Shown: one piece after another, positions 46,194 to 55,383 of the stretch
How positions within the stretch are numbered: the first letter of the stretch is position 1
Layout of the letters: each line of letters begins with the position of its first letter
From: Bifidobacterium animalis subsp. animalis ATCC 25527
Lineage (GTDB): Bacteria > Actinomycetota > Actinomycetes > Actinomycetales > Bifidobacteriaceae
Assembly: GCF_000260715.1 (NCBI RefSeq)
Contig: NC_017834.1
Span: forward strand, 868,001-932,000
DNA: 64,000 nt
Direction of reading: 5' to 3'
Program-made: the position numbers and the translations under genes
Notes under the pieces: generated by a model
Told to the model about the DNA's origin: nothing
The model's input: only the letters and a program-made list of their open reading frames with translations
Database searches by the model: none

Positions 46194-47390
46194 ATGAGCG
46201 ATTTCAGAGTGACTGACGATAATCAGGTTTCCGAGACCGTCGAGACCGGCATCACTGAAGGTGGCCGCAATGGCGCATTCCGTGACGTACTCAGCAAGGA
46301 CCACGCGCGCCGCGGCAAACCGCCGGTTCATTTCGCCGATCTGACGGACGATGAGCGCATCGCCAAGGCGAAGGAGCTCGGATTGCCGAAATTCCGGGTT
46401 CGGCAGCTCGCCAATCACTACTATGGGCACTTTGACGCAGATGCTGGGAATTTCACCGATTTCCCGGCAGGCAAACGCGATGAGGTGGCGCGTGAATTCT
46501 TCCCGACGTTGATTCGCGAAGTGACCCGGCAGGTCGCTGATGACGGGCAGACGATCAAGACTCTGTGGGAGCTGTTCGATGGTTCGAAGATCGAGTCGGT
46601 GCTCATGCGTTACCCGAACCGCACCACGTTGTGCATCTCGTCGCAGGTGGGTTGCGGCATGGGATGCCCTTTCTGCGCCACCGGCCAATTGGGGTTGACA
46701 CGAAACATGTCCACCGGCGAGATTCTCGAACAGGTGCGCATCGCCGCCGCAATGATGGAACGGGGTGAGGTGGCCGGAGGTCCCGGCCGATTGAGCAATG
46801 TCGTGTTCATGGGCATGGGGGAGCCGATGGGCAACTATCGGGCGATTGTTTCCGCAGTCCGACAGATCAGTGCGATGCCTCCGGAAGGCTTCGGGATCTC
46901 TGCGCGCAACATCACCGTATCGACCGTGGGCGTGGTTCCTGGTATTCGCAGACTCGCGCAGGAAGGCATGCCGGTGCGGTTGGCGGTCTCGTTGCACGCC
47001 CCCAACAACGCGCTCCGTGATGAGTTGGTACCGATGAACCGTCGCTTCAATGTGGATGAAGTGCTCGATGCCGCACATGACTATTATCTGGCGAGCAAAC
47101 GCCGCGTGAGCATCGAATACGCGTTGATGCGGGGCATCAACGATCAGGAGGTGCATGCACGTCAACTGGCGAACCGGCTCAACCATTACGGTGACAACTG
47201 GGCCCACGTCAACCCGATTCCCCTCAATCCCATTGAAGGATCGAAGTGGACGGCATCGAAGCCCGAGGACGAGCGCCGGTTCCTCGAGATTCTGCACAAT
47301 GCCGGCATCACCGCCACATTGCGTGACACCCGCGGGCAGGACATCGATGGCGCGTGCGGCCAGCTTGCGGCCAAAACCAACAACGCATAA
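46194..47390 (+). CDS. rlmN: 23S rRNA (adenine2503-C2)/tRNA methyltransferase RlmN
   Basis: Radical SAM enzyme of 398 residues that methylates A2503 of 23S rRNA and A37 of some tRNAs. The CxxxCxxC cluster is C154, C158, C161 in QVGCGMGCPFCATGQLG. The GEPMGNY motif and the C-terminal catalytic cysteine (DIDGACGQL, about residue 390) are present. It has an N-terminal extension of ~40 residues. The ATG at 46194 follows AATAAGGA; the open frame upstream overlaps cdsA and is not used. Confidence 0.95.
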   Translation: MSDFRVTDDNQVSETVETGITEGGRNGAFRDVLSKDHARRGKPPVHFADLTDDERIAKAKELGLPKFRVRQLANHYYGHFDADAGNFTDFPAGKRDEVAREFFPTLIREVTRQVADDGQTIKTLWELFDGSKIESVLMRYPNRTTLCISSQVGCGMGCPFCATGQLGLTRNMSTGEILEQVRIAAAMMERGEVAGGPGRLSNVVFMGMGEPMGNYRAIVSAVRQISAMPPEGFGISARNITVSTVGVVPGIRRLAQEGMPVRLAVSLHAPNNALRDELVPMNRRFNVDEVLDAAHDYYLASKRRVSIEYALMRGINDQEVHARQLANRLNHYGDNWAHVNPIPLNPIEGSKWTASKPEDERRFLEILHNAGITATLRDTRGQDIDGACGQLAAKTNNA

Positions 47391-47410
47391 TGGGCATATT
47401 CTCGGTAGAG

Positions 47411-47436
47411 GCGGCACCAATTCGGTGCCGCTTTTT
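47411..47436 (+). terminator. Intrinsic terminator of rlmN
   Basis: An 8-bp stem GCGGCACC/GGTGCCGC with an AATTC loop, followed directly by TTTTTC. Confidence 0.9.
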
Positions 47437-47446
47437 CATACCCAAC

Positions 47447-47475
47447 TTGACATAAGCAGTCTGCTCTTGTAAGGT
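47447..47475 (+). promoter_or_regulatory. Promoter of the tetR-ABC operon
   Basis: A consensus TTGACA (47447-47452), a 17-base spacer and TAAGGT (47470-47475). The -10 overlaps the start of the operator palindrome. Confidence 0.7.
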
Positions 47476-47503
47476 AACATAAGTTGCGCAACAAATGTTA
47501 CTT
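47472..47503. promoter_or_regulatory. Palindromic operator, probable TetR autoregulation site
   Basis: GTAACAT...ATGTTAC arms around GTTGCGCAAC, centred between 47487 and 47488; 28 positions with two mismatched pairs. It covers the -10 and the start region just upstream of the TetR gene, the usual site for self-repression. Confidence 0.7.
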
Positions 47504-47523
47504 AATAGATTGAGGAGATTGCC

Positions 47524-48108
47524 TTGCCACGTCCACCACGATTCACGCAGGAGAAGGTCGCCGTAGCCGCGTTCGACATTGTCCGCGACGACGGCGAGGA
47601 ATCCCTCACTGCCCGTTCCCTCGCCGAGAAGCTTGGATGTTCGGTCAAGCCGATCTTCGGCCTGTTCGACACCATGGACGAGGTACGGCAGGCCGTTTGG
47701 GAACGGGCGAATGCATGGTACCTCGAGAGGCTTGATGCGGCGATGAGTGCAGGTGATCGACCGCCATATCTGGCCAGCGGTCTCGCATACATCGAGTTCG
47801 CGCGCACGGAGCCAAATCTGTTCACGTTGCTGTTCATGCATCGGCGCACGCCTGAGCAGATGGAACAATCCGGCATCCAACTGCGTCCGGTGATCGAACT
47901 CATCGCCAGGCGATTGGGTGTGGGGTATGACGAAGCCTATGCCTTCCATATGCGAATGTGGGTGTATGTGCATGGCATCGCCTCAATGATCGTCACCGGT
48001 TATCTCGACTGGGACGAGACATTCACGGAACGTTCCCTTTCCGACATGTTCCATGCGCTGAGCGAGTACACGGAAACGAAACAGGGGAGTGAGATGGACG
48101 CCATATGA
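47524..48108 (+). CDS. TetR-family transcriptional regulator
   Basis: A 194-residue regulator with an N-terminal TetR DNA-binding domain: KVAVAAFDIVRDDGEESLTARSLAEKLGCSVKPIFGLFDTMDEV (residues ~11-54), where LTARSLAEKLGCS is the helix-turn-helix. The rest is a helical ligand-binding domain with a TetR_C-like WVYVHGIASMIVTGYLDWD segment. It starts with TTG at 47524 behind TGAGGAG. It is followed without gap by ABC transporter genes and is preceded by a palindromic operator, so it probably represses itself and the exporter. Confidence 0.88.
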   Translation: MPRPPRFTQEKVAVAAFDIVRDDGEESLTARSLAEKLGCSVKPIFGLFDTMDEVRQAVWERANAWYLERLDAAMSAGDRPPYLASGLAYIEFARTEPNLFTLLFMHRRTPEQMEQSGIQLRPVIELIARRLGVGYDEAYAFHMRMWVYVHGIASMIVTGYLDWDETFTERSLSDMFHALSEYTETKQGSEMDAI

Positions 48109-48168
48109 ACCGTCGACCTGACCAAGACCTTCGGCAGCCTCACCGCGGTCGACAAACTCAACATCACC

Positions 48169-48828
48169 GTGGCGCAGGGCGAGATCTTCGCATTGCTCGG
48201 CGTGAACGGCGCAGGCAAGACGACGACGATCTCGATGCTGTGCGGATTGACCAAACCGACAAGCGGCAATGCATACTTGCTGGGAGAATCGATACTGGCC
48301 GATGCGAAGCGCATCAAGCCGCAGATCAATCTCTCGCCCCAGGAAACGGCCGTGGCACCGAATCTGAGCGTCGCCGAGAATCTCAGACTCATCGCCGGAA
48401 TCTATGGGCAGACAGTGCGGCAGGCCAAGGCGAGCGCACAGCAGGCGCTTGATGAATTCGGACTCACCGCTGTGGCCACCCAGAAGGCGCACACGCTCTC
48501 CGGCGGCATGCAACGCCGGCTCAGCATCGCAATGGGTCTCATCACCAATCCGAAGATCCTGTTCCTCGACGAGCCGACGGTAGGGCTGGATGTATTCGCC
48601 CGTCGTGAGCTGTGGAACGTGATCAAAGGGCTTAAGGGGCAGGTGACGATACTGCTCACCACGCATTATCTGGAAGAGGTGGAGGCGCTGGCCGACCGTA
48701 TCGCCATCATGGTCACCGGCAGGATCATCGCCGTCGGCACCTTGGCCGAGCTCAAGAAGCAATCCGGTGAAGACAGTCTGGAAGACGCATTCGTGAAACT
48801 GGCGGGAGGGAACAATGAGCTGGCATAG
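48169..48828 (+). CDS. ABC transporter ATP-binding protein, start region apparently frameshifted
   Basis: The nucleotide-binding domain is intact: Walker A GVNGAGKTTTI, Q-loop LSPQET, signature LSGGMQRR, Walker B ILFLDEPTVGLD and H-loop TTHYLEEVE. The expected first ~20 residues (VDLTKTFGSLTAVDKLNITV) are encoded in the same frame from 48112, but no start codon precedes them; the frame is closed by the tetR stop at 48106-48108. An ATG at 48105 is in another frame. A 2-base loss after ATGAAC would explain this. The coordinates given use the GTG at 48169, which cuts the first strand and A-loop region. It belongs to the drug/antibiotic exporter (ABC-2) type. Confidence 0.75.
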   Translation: MAQGEIFALLGVNGAGKTTTISMLCGLTKPTSGNAYLLGESILADAKRIKPQINLSPQETAVAPNLSVAENLRLIAGIYGQTVRQAKASAQQALDEFGLTAVATQKAHTLSGGMQRRLSIAMGLITNPKILFLDEPTVGLDVFARRELWNVIKGLKGQVTILLTTHYLEEVEALADRIAIMVTGRIIAVGTLAELKKQSGEDSLEDAFVKLAGGNNELA

Positions 48829-49565
48829 GACGTGGCTGTTCGCACGCCGCACCATGAAGGAGATCATGCGCGATCCGGTGAATCTGTTCTTCGGCCTCGC
48901 ATTCCTGATGCTCCTGCTGTGGGCATTGTCGTTGATATACAAGCAGGTGCCAGATGCTGCGACAATCTCCAGCGATGAGCTGGCCGCGGCCATCGCCGCC
49001 TATGCGCCGGTGTTCGTCTCGTTGTTCTCCGGCATGCTGATCGCCAAGGATCGCACGTCGTCGTTTCTCGCACGCCTGTTTGCCTCGCCGATGACCGCCG
49101 CGGATTTCATTCTCGGGTATTCGCTGCCCATGCTCGTGGTGGCACTGGCACAGTCGCTTGTTACGTTCCTGTTCGCCAGGCTGTTCGGGGCATCCGATCG
49201 GCGTGCGCATGTTGCTTGGGGTGATTGTGGTTTTGCCGACGGCGCTCATGTACACGGCGATAAGCCTGCTGTGCGGCACGCTGATGAGCAACAAGGCCGT
49301 GGGTGGTGTGTGCGGCGCGATGCTCACGACAATCGCGTTCATTCTCTCCGGGGTCACGGTGCCGATCCAGATCATGGGGTCGACATTCCAGGATATCGCG
49401 AAGGCATTACCGTTCTACAATGCCGCGCAGTCCGCTGTAGCGGCCGTTGGGGGCGGCTACGGGAGAATCTGGCCTCATTCATGGATCGTGATTGCGTATG
49501 CCGTGGGGTTCTGGCTTGCCGCAGTCATCGTGTTCGGTCTGCCCAAACGCAATGTGAACCGGTAG
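48815..49565 (+). pseudogene. ABC-2 type permease, frameshifted
   Basis: The first frame encodes MSWHRTWLFARRTMKEIMRD and membrane segments up to LVTFLFARLFG (to ~49187). The rest of the permease (HPIGVRMLLGVIVVLPTALM, then GVTVPIQIMGSTFQDIAKAL and the final membrane helix, ending LPKRNVNR at 49565) continues in another frame. The break is at the GGGG run 49187-49190; one G fewer restores a single ~249-residue ABC-2 membrane protein. If real, the exporter cannot work. A sequencing error in the G run is the main alternative. Confidence 0.82.
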
Positions 49566-49700
49566 TTGCCGGTATTCCTGAGGAATATATGCAGGGTCGC
49601 GATATCACAATATGGGCGCCCCATAGCAGGCACATGGCGATGTAACAGGGAATCGGTACGCTAGAGCACGGTATGCAAGTCCCAAGATGAAACGGAGAGC

Positions 49701-50477
49701 ATGAGCATGTCGTTGGCGGTACGTGTGATTCCCTGCCTGGATGTCGATGACGGACGTGTGGTCAAGGGCGTTCATTTCGAAAACCTCAGGGATGCCGGGG
49801 ATCCAGTGGAGCTCGCGGCGGAATATTACCGTCAGGGGGCCGATGAGCTCACGTTCCTCGATGTGACCGCCTCGAGCTCGCATCGTCAGACTATGGTCGA
49901 CGTCGTCACGCGCACCGCGGAACAGATTTTCATTCCGCTCACGGTCGGAGGAGGCGTGCGCACGCCCGAAGATGTCGATTCGTTGCTGCGTTGCGGTGCA
50001 GACAAGGTGAGCGTGAACACCGCGGCCATTAACGATCCGACGCTGATCAGCCGCGTTGCCGAGCGTTTCGGCAATCAGGTGCTGGTGCTGTCGGTGGATG
50101 CCCGGCGTGAGCGTGGGGAGCAGCATACGCAATCCGGATTCGAGGTCACGACGATGGGTGGCCGTAAATCCACCGGCATCGACGCCCTGTGGTGGGCGAG
50201 ACGTGCCGAGGAGCTTGGTGCCGGCGAGGTGCTGCTCAATTCGATGGATGCGGATGGCACGCAGCAGGGCTTCGATCTGGAGATGATCCGTGCAATGCGC
50301 GAGGTGGTGTCGATTCCGATCATCGCCTCCGGAGGCGCAGGAAAAGCACAGGATTTCCCGCCTGCCATCGCCGCCGGCGCGGACGCCGTACTTGCCGCAT
50401 CAATCTTCCACTACGGCAAGGTGACAATCGGCGAGGTCAAGGACGAGTTGCGCCGTGCCGGCTACGCCGTGCGCTAG
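49701..50477 (+). CDS. hisF: Imidazole glycerol phosphate synthase, cyclase subunit
   Basis: TIM-barrel subunit that closes the imidazole ring of histidine. The 258-residue protein has [18 protein letters not shown] with the catalytic Asp, [29 protein letters not shown] (second catalytic Asp) and [10 protein letters not shown]. Its HisH partner is not in the window. Start: the ATG at 49701, or the ATG 6 bases later which is better spaced from GGAGAG. hisF-hisI-trpE is a conserved actinobacterial order. Confidence 0.95.
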   Translation: MSMSLAVRVIPCLDVDDGRVVKGVHFENLRDAGDPVELAAEYYRQGADELTFLDVTASSSHRQTMVDVVTRTAEQIFIPLTVGGGVRTPEDVDSLLRCGADKVSVNTAAINDPTLISRVAERFGNQVLVLSVDARRERGEQHTQSGFEVTTMGGRKSTGIDALWWARRAEELGAGEVLLNSMDADGTQQGFDLEMIRAMREVVSIPIIASGGAGKAQDFPPAIAAGADAVLAASIFHYGKVTIGEVKDELRRAGYAVR

Positions 50478-50531
50478 AGAGGCCAAGGGGATGCTCTGGA
50501 TACTCCCCAGCCATCAATTGAATGAACATGA

Positions 50532-50972
50532 ATGAACACCGACAGCATTGGAGCAGGCATGAGTTGTGAATCTGAAATCGTATACGACAACACCAAGACG
50601 CTGGATCAGCGTATCAAGGACCGTCTCAAATATGACGACAAGGGGCTGGTCTGCGCCGTCGTCCAACAATACGACACCCATGAGGTGCTCATGGTGGGGT
50701 ACATGGACGATGAGGCATTGCGCCGAACCCTTACCACTGGTCGAGTCACGTTCTGGTCGCGATCGCGGCAGGAATACTGGCGCAAAGGAGATACGTCCGG
50801 TCATGTGCAGTATGTGAAGGGTCTCAGCCTGGATTGCGACGGCGACGCCATTCTCGTGGAAGTGGATCAGGTGGGCGCTGCATGCCACACCGGCAAGCGC
50901 AGCTGCTTCGACGAGGGTGGGCCGTTGCCGGTGGTCATGGGCGAGCGCGAACCTCAGGAGGAGGCAGAGTGA
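50532..50972 (+). CDS. hisI: Phosphoribosyl-AMP cyclohydrolase
   Basis: Third step of histidine synthesis; 146 residues, a separate HisI not fused to HisE (hisE is at 60775). [40 protein letters not shown] and the metal ligands in [12 protein letters not shown] and [12 protein letters not shown] are intact. An internal ATG at codon 10 could be the real start. The stop overlaps the trpE GTG. Confidence 0.95.
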   Translation: MNTDSIGAGMSCESEIVYDNTKTLDQRIKDRLKYDDKGLVCAVVQQYDTHEVLMVGYMDDEALRRTLTTGRVTFWSRSRQEYWRKGDTSGHVQYVKGLSLDCDGDAILVEVDQVGAACHTGKRSCFDEGGPLPVVMGEREPQEEAE

Positions 50973-52534
50973 GCATGCAGGACTCCAGCAGTGTGAAGAA
51001 TCTGGGTTGGGGGGAAACCTGGCCGTCGCGCGAGCGGTTCCATGAACTTGCCGGTGAAGGGTACCGCATCATCCCCATCGTGCGAAGGATCCTTGCCGAT
51101 TCGTTGACCCCCGTGGGGTTATATGAACGTCTTGCAGGGCACCGGTCGGGGACCTTCATTCTCGAATCCGCCGAGACTAATGGCACCTGGAGTCAGTACA
51201 GCTTCATCGGCGTCAATTCCATGGCGCAGCTGCGTTCGAATCAAGGCGAGGCCGACTGGCTGGGAAAGGTACCTGCCGGTGTTCCTCTCACCGGAGATGT
51301 CATCGATGTGGCGCGTGCGACACTCGATGTGCTCAGATCGCCGAAAGTGGAGGGCCTGCCGAATCTGACCAGTGGGCTGGTGGGCAATGTCGGCTGGGAT
51401 GCCATTCGACATTGGGAACCGACGTTGCCTGCGAATGCGCCCGATGAGACCGAGCAGCCCGAGCTCACGTTGGCTTTGGCCACCGACATTGCCGTGGTGG
51501 ACCACAAGACGGGATCCGTGTGGCTCATCGCCAATGCCGTGAACGTGGACGACAAGCCGACCCGTGCCGATGCCGCTTACAACGAGGCGGTCGCGCGCGT
51601 CGGGCAGATGGAGATCCAGGCCGCGACTCCGGCACAGGACGAATTCCGCGTCAACGTCGTAGACACATCCATTCCCCAACCGCAGCTGCGCTTCCGGACG
51701 GCGAAGGAAGATTTCATCACGATGGTCGAACGATCCCGCCGGCACATCATTGACGGAGACGTGTTCCAGGTGGTGGGCTCGCAGCGTCTCGACATCGATT
51801 CGCCGGCCGATCCCTTTGACGTCTACCGTGTACTGCGCACGCTCAACCCGAGTCCATACATGTACTTCATGACGCTCACCGACGCGAAGGGCCGTGATTT
51901 CAACGTGATCGGATCTTCTCCGGAGACACTCATCAAAGTCGACAACGGATTGGCGATGAGTTTCCCGATTGCGGGGTCACGCCCGCGAGGCAAGACCCCG
52001 GAGGAGGATGAACGTCTCCATGACGAGTTGCTTGCGGATCCGAAGGAGCGCAGTGAGCACATCATGCTCGTCGATCTGGCCCGCAACGACCTGAGTCGTG
52101 TCTGTGAGCCGGAATCGGTGGAGGTGGTTTCCCTGATGGATGTGTTGCGCTACAGCCACATCATGCACATCTGTTCCACCGTCACCGGACGTGTGCTGCC
52201 GGGACTTTCCGTGATGGACGTGTTCACGTCGGCATTCCCGGCAGGTACGTTGTCGGGCGCGCCGAAGCCCAAGGCCATCGAACTCATCGATCAGATGGAA
52301 CCAGCGGATCGCGGCATATACGGGGGCACCGTCGGTTATTTCGATTTCTCCGGCAATATGGACATGGCCATTGCAATCCGAACCGCATTCATTCGCGATC
52401 ACAAGGCGAGTGTGCAGGCGGGAGCCGGTCTGGTGCTCGACTCCGTTCCGGAGAACGAATGGATGGAGACGCGCAACAAAGCGGGCGCGAGCGTCGAGGC
52501 GATCAAAATCGCCGCACAACTCAAACAGGTGTGA
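50969..52534 (+). CDS. trpE: Anthranilate synthase component I
   Basis: Converts chorismate to anthranilate with TrpG glutaminase (not in the window). At 521 residues the length fits. The N-terminal feedback motif is GTFILESAE (LLES-like, Trp-binding). Catalytic blocks [33 protein letters not shown] and [12 protein letters not shown], and the C-terminal [15 protein letters not shown], are all present. The GTG at 50969 overlaps the hisI stop; the ATG at 50975 sits better behind AGGAGGAGG. It is ended by a terminator shared with the convergent glycosylase gene. Confidence 0.95.
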   Translation: MSMQDSSSVKNLGWGETWPSRERFHELAGEGYRIIPIVRRILADSLTPVGLYERLAGHRSGTFILESAETNGTWSQYSFIGVNSMAQLRSNQGEADWLGKVPAGVPLTGDVIDVARATLDVLRSPKVEGLPNLTSGLVGNVGWDAIRHWEPTLPANAPDETEQPELTLALATDIAVVDHKTGSVWLIANAVNVDDKPTRADAAYNEAVARVGQMEIQAATPAQDEFRVNVVDTSIPQPQLRFRTAKEDFITMVERSRRHIIDGDVFQVVGSQRLDIDSPADPFDVYRVLRTLNPSPYMYFMTLTDAKGRDFNVIGSSPETLIKVDNGLAMSFPIAGSRPRGKTPEEDERLHDELLADPKERSEHIMLVDLARNDLSRVCEPESVEVVSLMDVLRYSHIMHICSTVTGRVLPGLSVMDVFTSAFPAGTLSGAPKPKAIELIDQMEPADRGIYGGTVGYFDFSGNMDMAIAIRTAFIRDHKASVQAGAGLVLDSVPENEWMETRNKAGASVEAIKIAAQLKQV

Positions 52535-52548
52535 GCGCCCGCATGTCG

Positions 52549-52589
52549 AAGTCCCCTGTATTCGCCGTCACAACGAATACAGGGGACTT
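52549..52589. terminator. Bidirectional terminator between trpE and the glycosylase gene
   Basis: A 16-bp perfect stem AAGTCCCCTGTATTCG/CGAATACAGGGGACTT with a 9-base loop, between two convergent genes. Confidence 0.87.
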
Positions 52590-52611
52590 ACACCACTGGA
52601 ATTGAGCGATT

Positions 52612-53202
52612 TCACTTGCCGAGGATGGCATGCACATGCTCGCGCAGTGCCGGCACCACCGTCCCATCGAACCACGGATGCTCGGTGCGCCAGATGTCGG
52701 TACGGCCCGACGGATGCACAATCGGGAAGTACTTGGGCAGGTATTCCTGGAAGTTCTTCACCGTGTCCTCGAGACGCGCCTTCGACCATTGATTGAGGTA
52801 GTACTTCACGGCATACGATCCGGCCAGAATCGTCAACTTGACATCCGGCAGCAGCTTCATGATCGCGGGATGGTAGGTTGGGGCGACCCACTCGCGCGGC
52901 TCCTCCATGCCCTTGTCTCCAGGCACGTCGCCAAGATAGTAGAAGTCCATCGGCACGAGTGCGAACTTTCCGGAATCGTAGAACGTCTCTTTGTCCACAT
53001 CGAGCCATTTGCGCAGGGTATCACCGCTGCGGTCGTCCCAGCACAGGCCGCGCGTCTGCGCGTCCAGGCTCGGTGATTGCCCGACTATCGTGATGAGCGC
53101 GGTGGACGGCGCCGAGAAAACCGGCTTCTCGCCGCGCTTCGTGAACTCCGCGTCACACGGGTCGTCCATGATCTGCTTGGTTATCGATTCAATCGTTTCC
53201 AT
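52612..53202 (-). CDS. Uracil-DNA glycosylase family protein
   Basis: A 196-residue protein with the order of motifs of the UDG superfamily: ALITIVGQSPSLDAQTRG near residue 36 (water-activating region), APTYHPAIMKLLPDVKLTIL in the middle and a final FPIVHPSGR (leucine-loop-like HPSGR). No iron-sulfur cysteine set is seen. Substrate range unknown; DNA base repair is inferred. The ATG at 53202 follows AAGGAG; a GTG 6 bases upstream is possible. It is the first gene of the block between trpE and trpCB that breaks the usual actinobacterial order. Confidence 0.8.
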   Translation of the reverse strand: METIESITKQIMDDPCDAEFTKRGEKPVFSAPSTALITIVGQSPSLDAQTRGLCWDDRSGDTLRKWLDVDKETFYDSGKFALVPMDFYYLGDVPGDKGMEEPREWVAPTYHPAIMKLLPDVKLTILAGSYAVKYYLNQWSKARLEDTVKNFQEYLPKYFPIVHPSGRTDIWRTEHPWFDGTVVPALREHVHAILGK

Positions 53203-53380
53203 ATACACTCCTTAGCATGCCTCCACCAGACCGGCTTAGCACGTTCTGGGCGAACCGGCGCAGAAACGTGGCCCACTTCCGCCGACGGCGTCACGCGGAG
53301 CGCCCCGTCGAATAGGACTCGGGCGTAATCGAGCATGGGGTGGCAGCTGATTGCCCGGAACACTCTGCGGTTCAAAAGGA

Positions 53381-53409
53381 AAAGGCGCGAACCTGAGGTT
53401 CACGCCTTT
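53381..53409 (-). terminator. Terminator of the CsbD-like gene
   Basis: Stem AAAGGCGCGAACC/GGTTCACGCCTTT with one mismatch and a 3-base loop; on the minus strand a T-rich run (TTTTCCTTTT) follows. Confidence 0.85.
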
Positions 53410-53441
53410 CATTGGATTCGAAGCGGTCTGGGGACGCGATG

Positions 53442-53591
53442 TCACTTGGACTGGTCCTCGTGATCCTTCTTGAGTTCGTCGAGCTTGGCCTCGGCCTTGC
53501 CCTTGAGCTCGCCGGCCTTCATTTTGACCTCGTCTGCCTTGACTTCGGCCTTGCCCTTGAGTTCACCGATCTTTTCAGCCATATCACTCAT
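53442..53591 (-). CDS. CsbD-like small Lys/Glu-rich protein
   Basis: A 49-residue protein, highly charged, with a repeated unit ELKGKAE at residues ~8-14 and ~27-33. The pattern resembles CsbD-family stress proteins, which are small, helical and induced by general stress in other bacteria. The ATG at 53591 follows AAAGGAGCC; a longer start at 53633 lacks a ribosome-binding site. Its leader resembles that of the gene at 55384, which encodes another small Lys/Glu-rich protein. It has its own terminator. Confidence 0.78.
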   Translation of the reverse strand: MSDMAEKIGELKGKAEVKADEVKMKAGELKGKAEAKLDELKKDHEDQSK

Positions 53592-53789
53592 GATTGGCTC
53601 CTTTCGCTTGTGTGTGCCTTTGTGGCACTTCATCCATTACAGCATGTTCTGGGGTATGCCATTCCAGATTGTTCGGTAAGGACAATGTGGATTCTTGTCG
53701 CTGCCTGCGTCTACTCAGGGCCTACACGGCCGACCATTGCGATGGCGTATGCTGAGGATAGTCGATGGTCAGGGCGTTACGGAGGGCAT

Positions 53790-54487
53790 ATGATACGGGT
53801 GACAATCTGGAATGAATTCAAACACGATCGTGAGTACGAGGGGTGCACGCAATCTACCCCGACGGTATTCATACATGCCTGGCCCGTGCGCTTGGTGTGG
53901 ATGCAGACCTGTCGGTTCGCACCGCCACTTTCGGGGAATCCGAGCATGGGCTCACCCAGTCCGTGCTTGACGACACCGATGTGCTGGTGTTCTGGAGTCA
54001 TGCCCTGCAGACTGAATTCAGTGACGAGGTTGTCGCTCGTGTGCAACAGACCGTGCTCTCCGGCATGGGACTGGTAGCGCTGCATTCCGCCCACTTCAGC
54101 AAGGTGATGAAACTGCTCATGGGGACTTCGATGACGCTCAAGTGGAAACACGGGGAACATGAGAGACTGTGGTGCATCAACCCCACGCATCCGATTGCAC
54201 AAGGTGTTCCCGAGTGCGTCGAATTGCCCGAGGAGGAGATGTACGGCGAATACTTCGACATGCCGAAGCCGGATGATGTCGTGTTCGCAGGCTGGTTCTC
54301 CGGTAGCCAGGTGTTCCGCAGCGGCTGCACATTCACCCGTGGATTGGGCAGAATCTTCTATTTCCAGCCGAGACATGAGGAATACCCGGTTTACCACAAT
54401 CCGCAGATCCAGCGAATCATTGTGAACGCCGTGCATTGGTGTGCACCCATGTTGAGGCGACGTACTTTGGAATGTGAGGCCCTGTAA
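53790..54487 (+). pseudogene. ThuA-family protein (trehalose utilization-like), frameshifted near the start
   Basis: The first codons MIRVTIWNEFKHDREYEG (from the ATG at 53790 behind GGAGGG) match the ThuA opening, and HAIYPDGIHTCLARALG then continues in another frame through ADLSVRTATF, DVLVFWSHAL, GLVALHSAHFSK, CINPTHPIAQGVP and the end at 54487. One G missing from the GGGG run at 53840-53843 accounts for the break. With it the protein would be ~232 residues with a class I glutaminase-like fold. The stop overlaps the start of the isomerase gene (TAATG), so the two were a coupled sugar-use pair. A GTG at 53843 could give a shortened product. Confidence 0.82.
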
Positions 54488-55308
54488 TGCGAATCTCGGT
54501 GTTTTATGACCACATCCGCCAAGCCCATGAGCAGACCGCAATCCCGGTCAGTCAACTGCTCTGTCAAGCTGTAGACCTTGGAATCACTGGCATTGAACTC
54601 AACTATTCACAAGCTGTGTCGAGCGATGCGCTTGAGTTGATCACCGCAGCCGGCCTCAGCGTGAGCTGTCTGTGGGAATTCTATGACATGCCTTCGGCCG
54701 ATGAGACCGCGCATATTGACCGACATGTCAGACTCGCAAAGGAACTCGGCTCGAAGATGCTGGTCGTTCCCGGCTTTCTCGATGATGCACAATCGCGTTC
54801 AATGGCGCCTCTTGTGCATCATTTCGAGGCCCTTGCGGATTTTCTGGGGCAGACCGAGGCCGCGGTTCGCATGCGTGACGGTCTGCGATATGCGAGCGAG
54901 GAGGGGAGGGGCAAAGGGGTCGCCGTCACGATTGAGGATTTCGACGACCGCAAGTCGACGATTTCGAACATCAATGGCTTGCGTTGGTACCTGGAGAATG
55001 TGCCCGAACTGGCGTTGATTTTCGACATGGGCAATTTCATTACCTTCGGCGAAGACGTTCTGTCGGCTTATGATCAGCTGCATGCCCGTATCGTCCATGT
55101 TCACTGCAAGGAGAGGGATTCGGAGGGGAATTCGGTGACTGCCGGCAGTGGGGTGATTCCGCAGGCGCGGATTCTGGAACGCCCTCGACTGAGTGGATAT
55201 GATGGTGTGCTCGCCATAGAGCATTTCGACGTCGCGGACCAGCGAGAATCGATGCAGCGCAGCGCACGTTTCCTGCGGGAGGCTTGGAATGGGGTATGTC
55301 CTGCATGA
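54487..55308 (+). CDS. Sugar phosphate isomerase/epimerase (xylose isomerase-like TIM barrel)
   Basis: A 273-residue AP-endonuclease-2/xylose-isomerase-like barrel. The metal-site strands VAVTIEDFDD (Glu), LALIFDMGNFI (Asp), RIVHVHCKERD (His) and GVLAIEHFD (Glu) are in the correct order. Such enzymes act on sugars, sugar phosphates or inositols, often beside ThuA or Gfo/Idh/MocA proteins. Coupling with the ThuA gene (TAATG) suggests one small sugar-modification operon. No transporter or regulator is adjacent. Confidence 0.83.
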   Translation: MRISVFYDHIRQAHEQTAIPVSQLLCQAVDLGITGIELNYSQAVSSDALELITAAGLSVSCLWEFYDMPSADETAHIDRHVRLAKELGSKMLVVPGFLDDAQSRSMAPLVHHFEALADFLGQTEAAVRMRDGLRYASEEGRGKGVAVTIEDFDDRKSTISNINGLRWYLENVPELALIFDMGNFITFGEDVLSAYDQLHARIVHVHCKERDSEGNSVTAGSGVIPQARILERPRLSGYDGVLAIEHFDVADQRESMQRSARFLREAWNGVCPA

Positions 55309-55334
55309 TGGGGACGACACGCCTGGAACATGAA

Positions 55335-55361
55335 AAAGAGACGTGGCGAACACGTCCCTTT
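55335..55361 (-). terminator. Terminator of the small charged protein gene at 55384
   Basis: AAAGAGACGTG/CACGTCCCTTT hairpin with one mismatch and a 5-base loop; on the minus strand it runs into TCTTTTTCATG. It also lies after the plus-strand isomerase gene. Confidence 0.8.
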
Positions 55362-55383
55362 CGATTGGAGGTAGCGGAAGGAA

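Noticed and set aside
49180..49195. Phase-variable G tract in the ABC permease
   Set aside because: Only four Gs; too short for typical slipped-strand phase variation. A fixed mutation or sequencing error is more likely.
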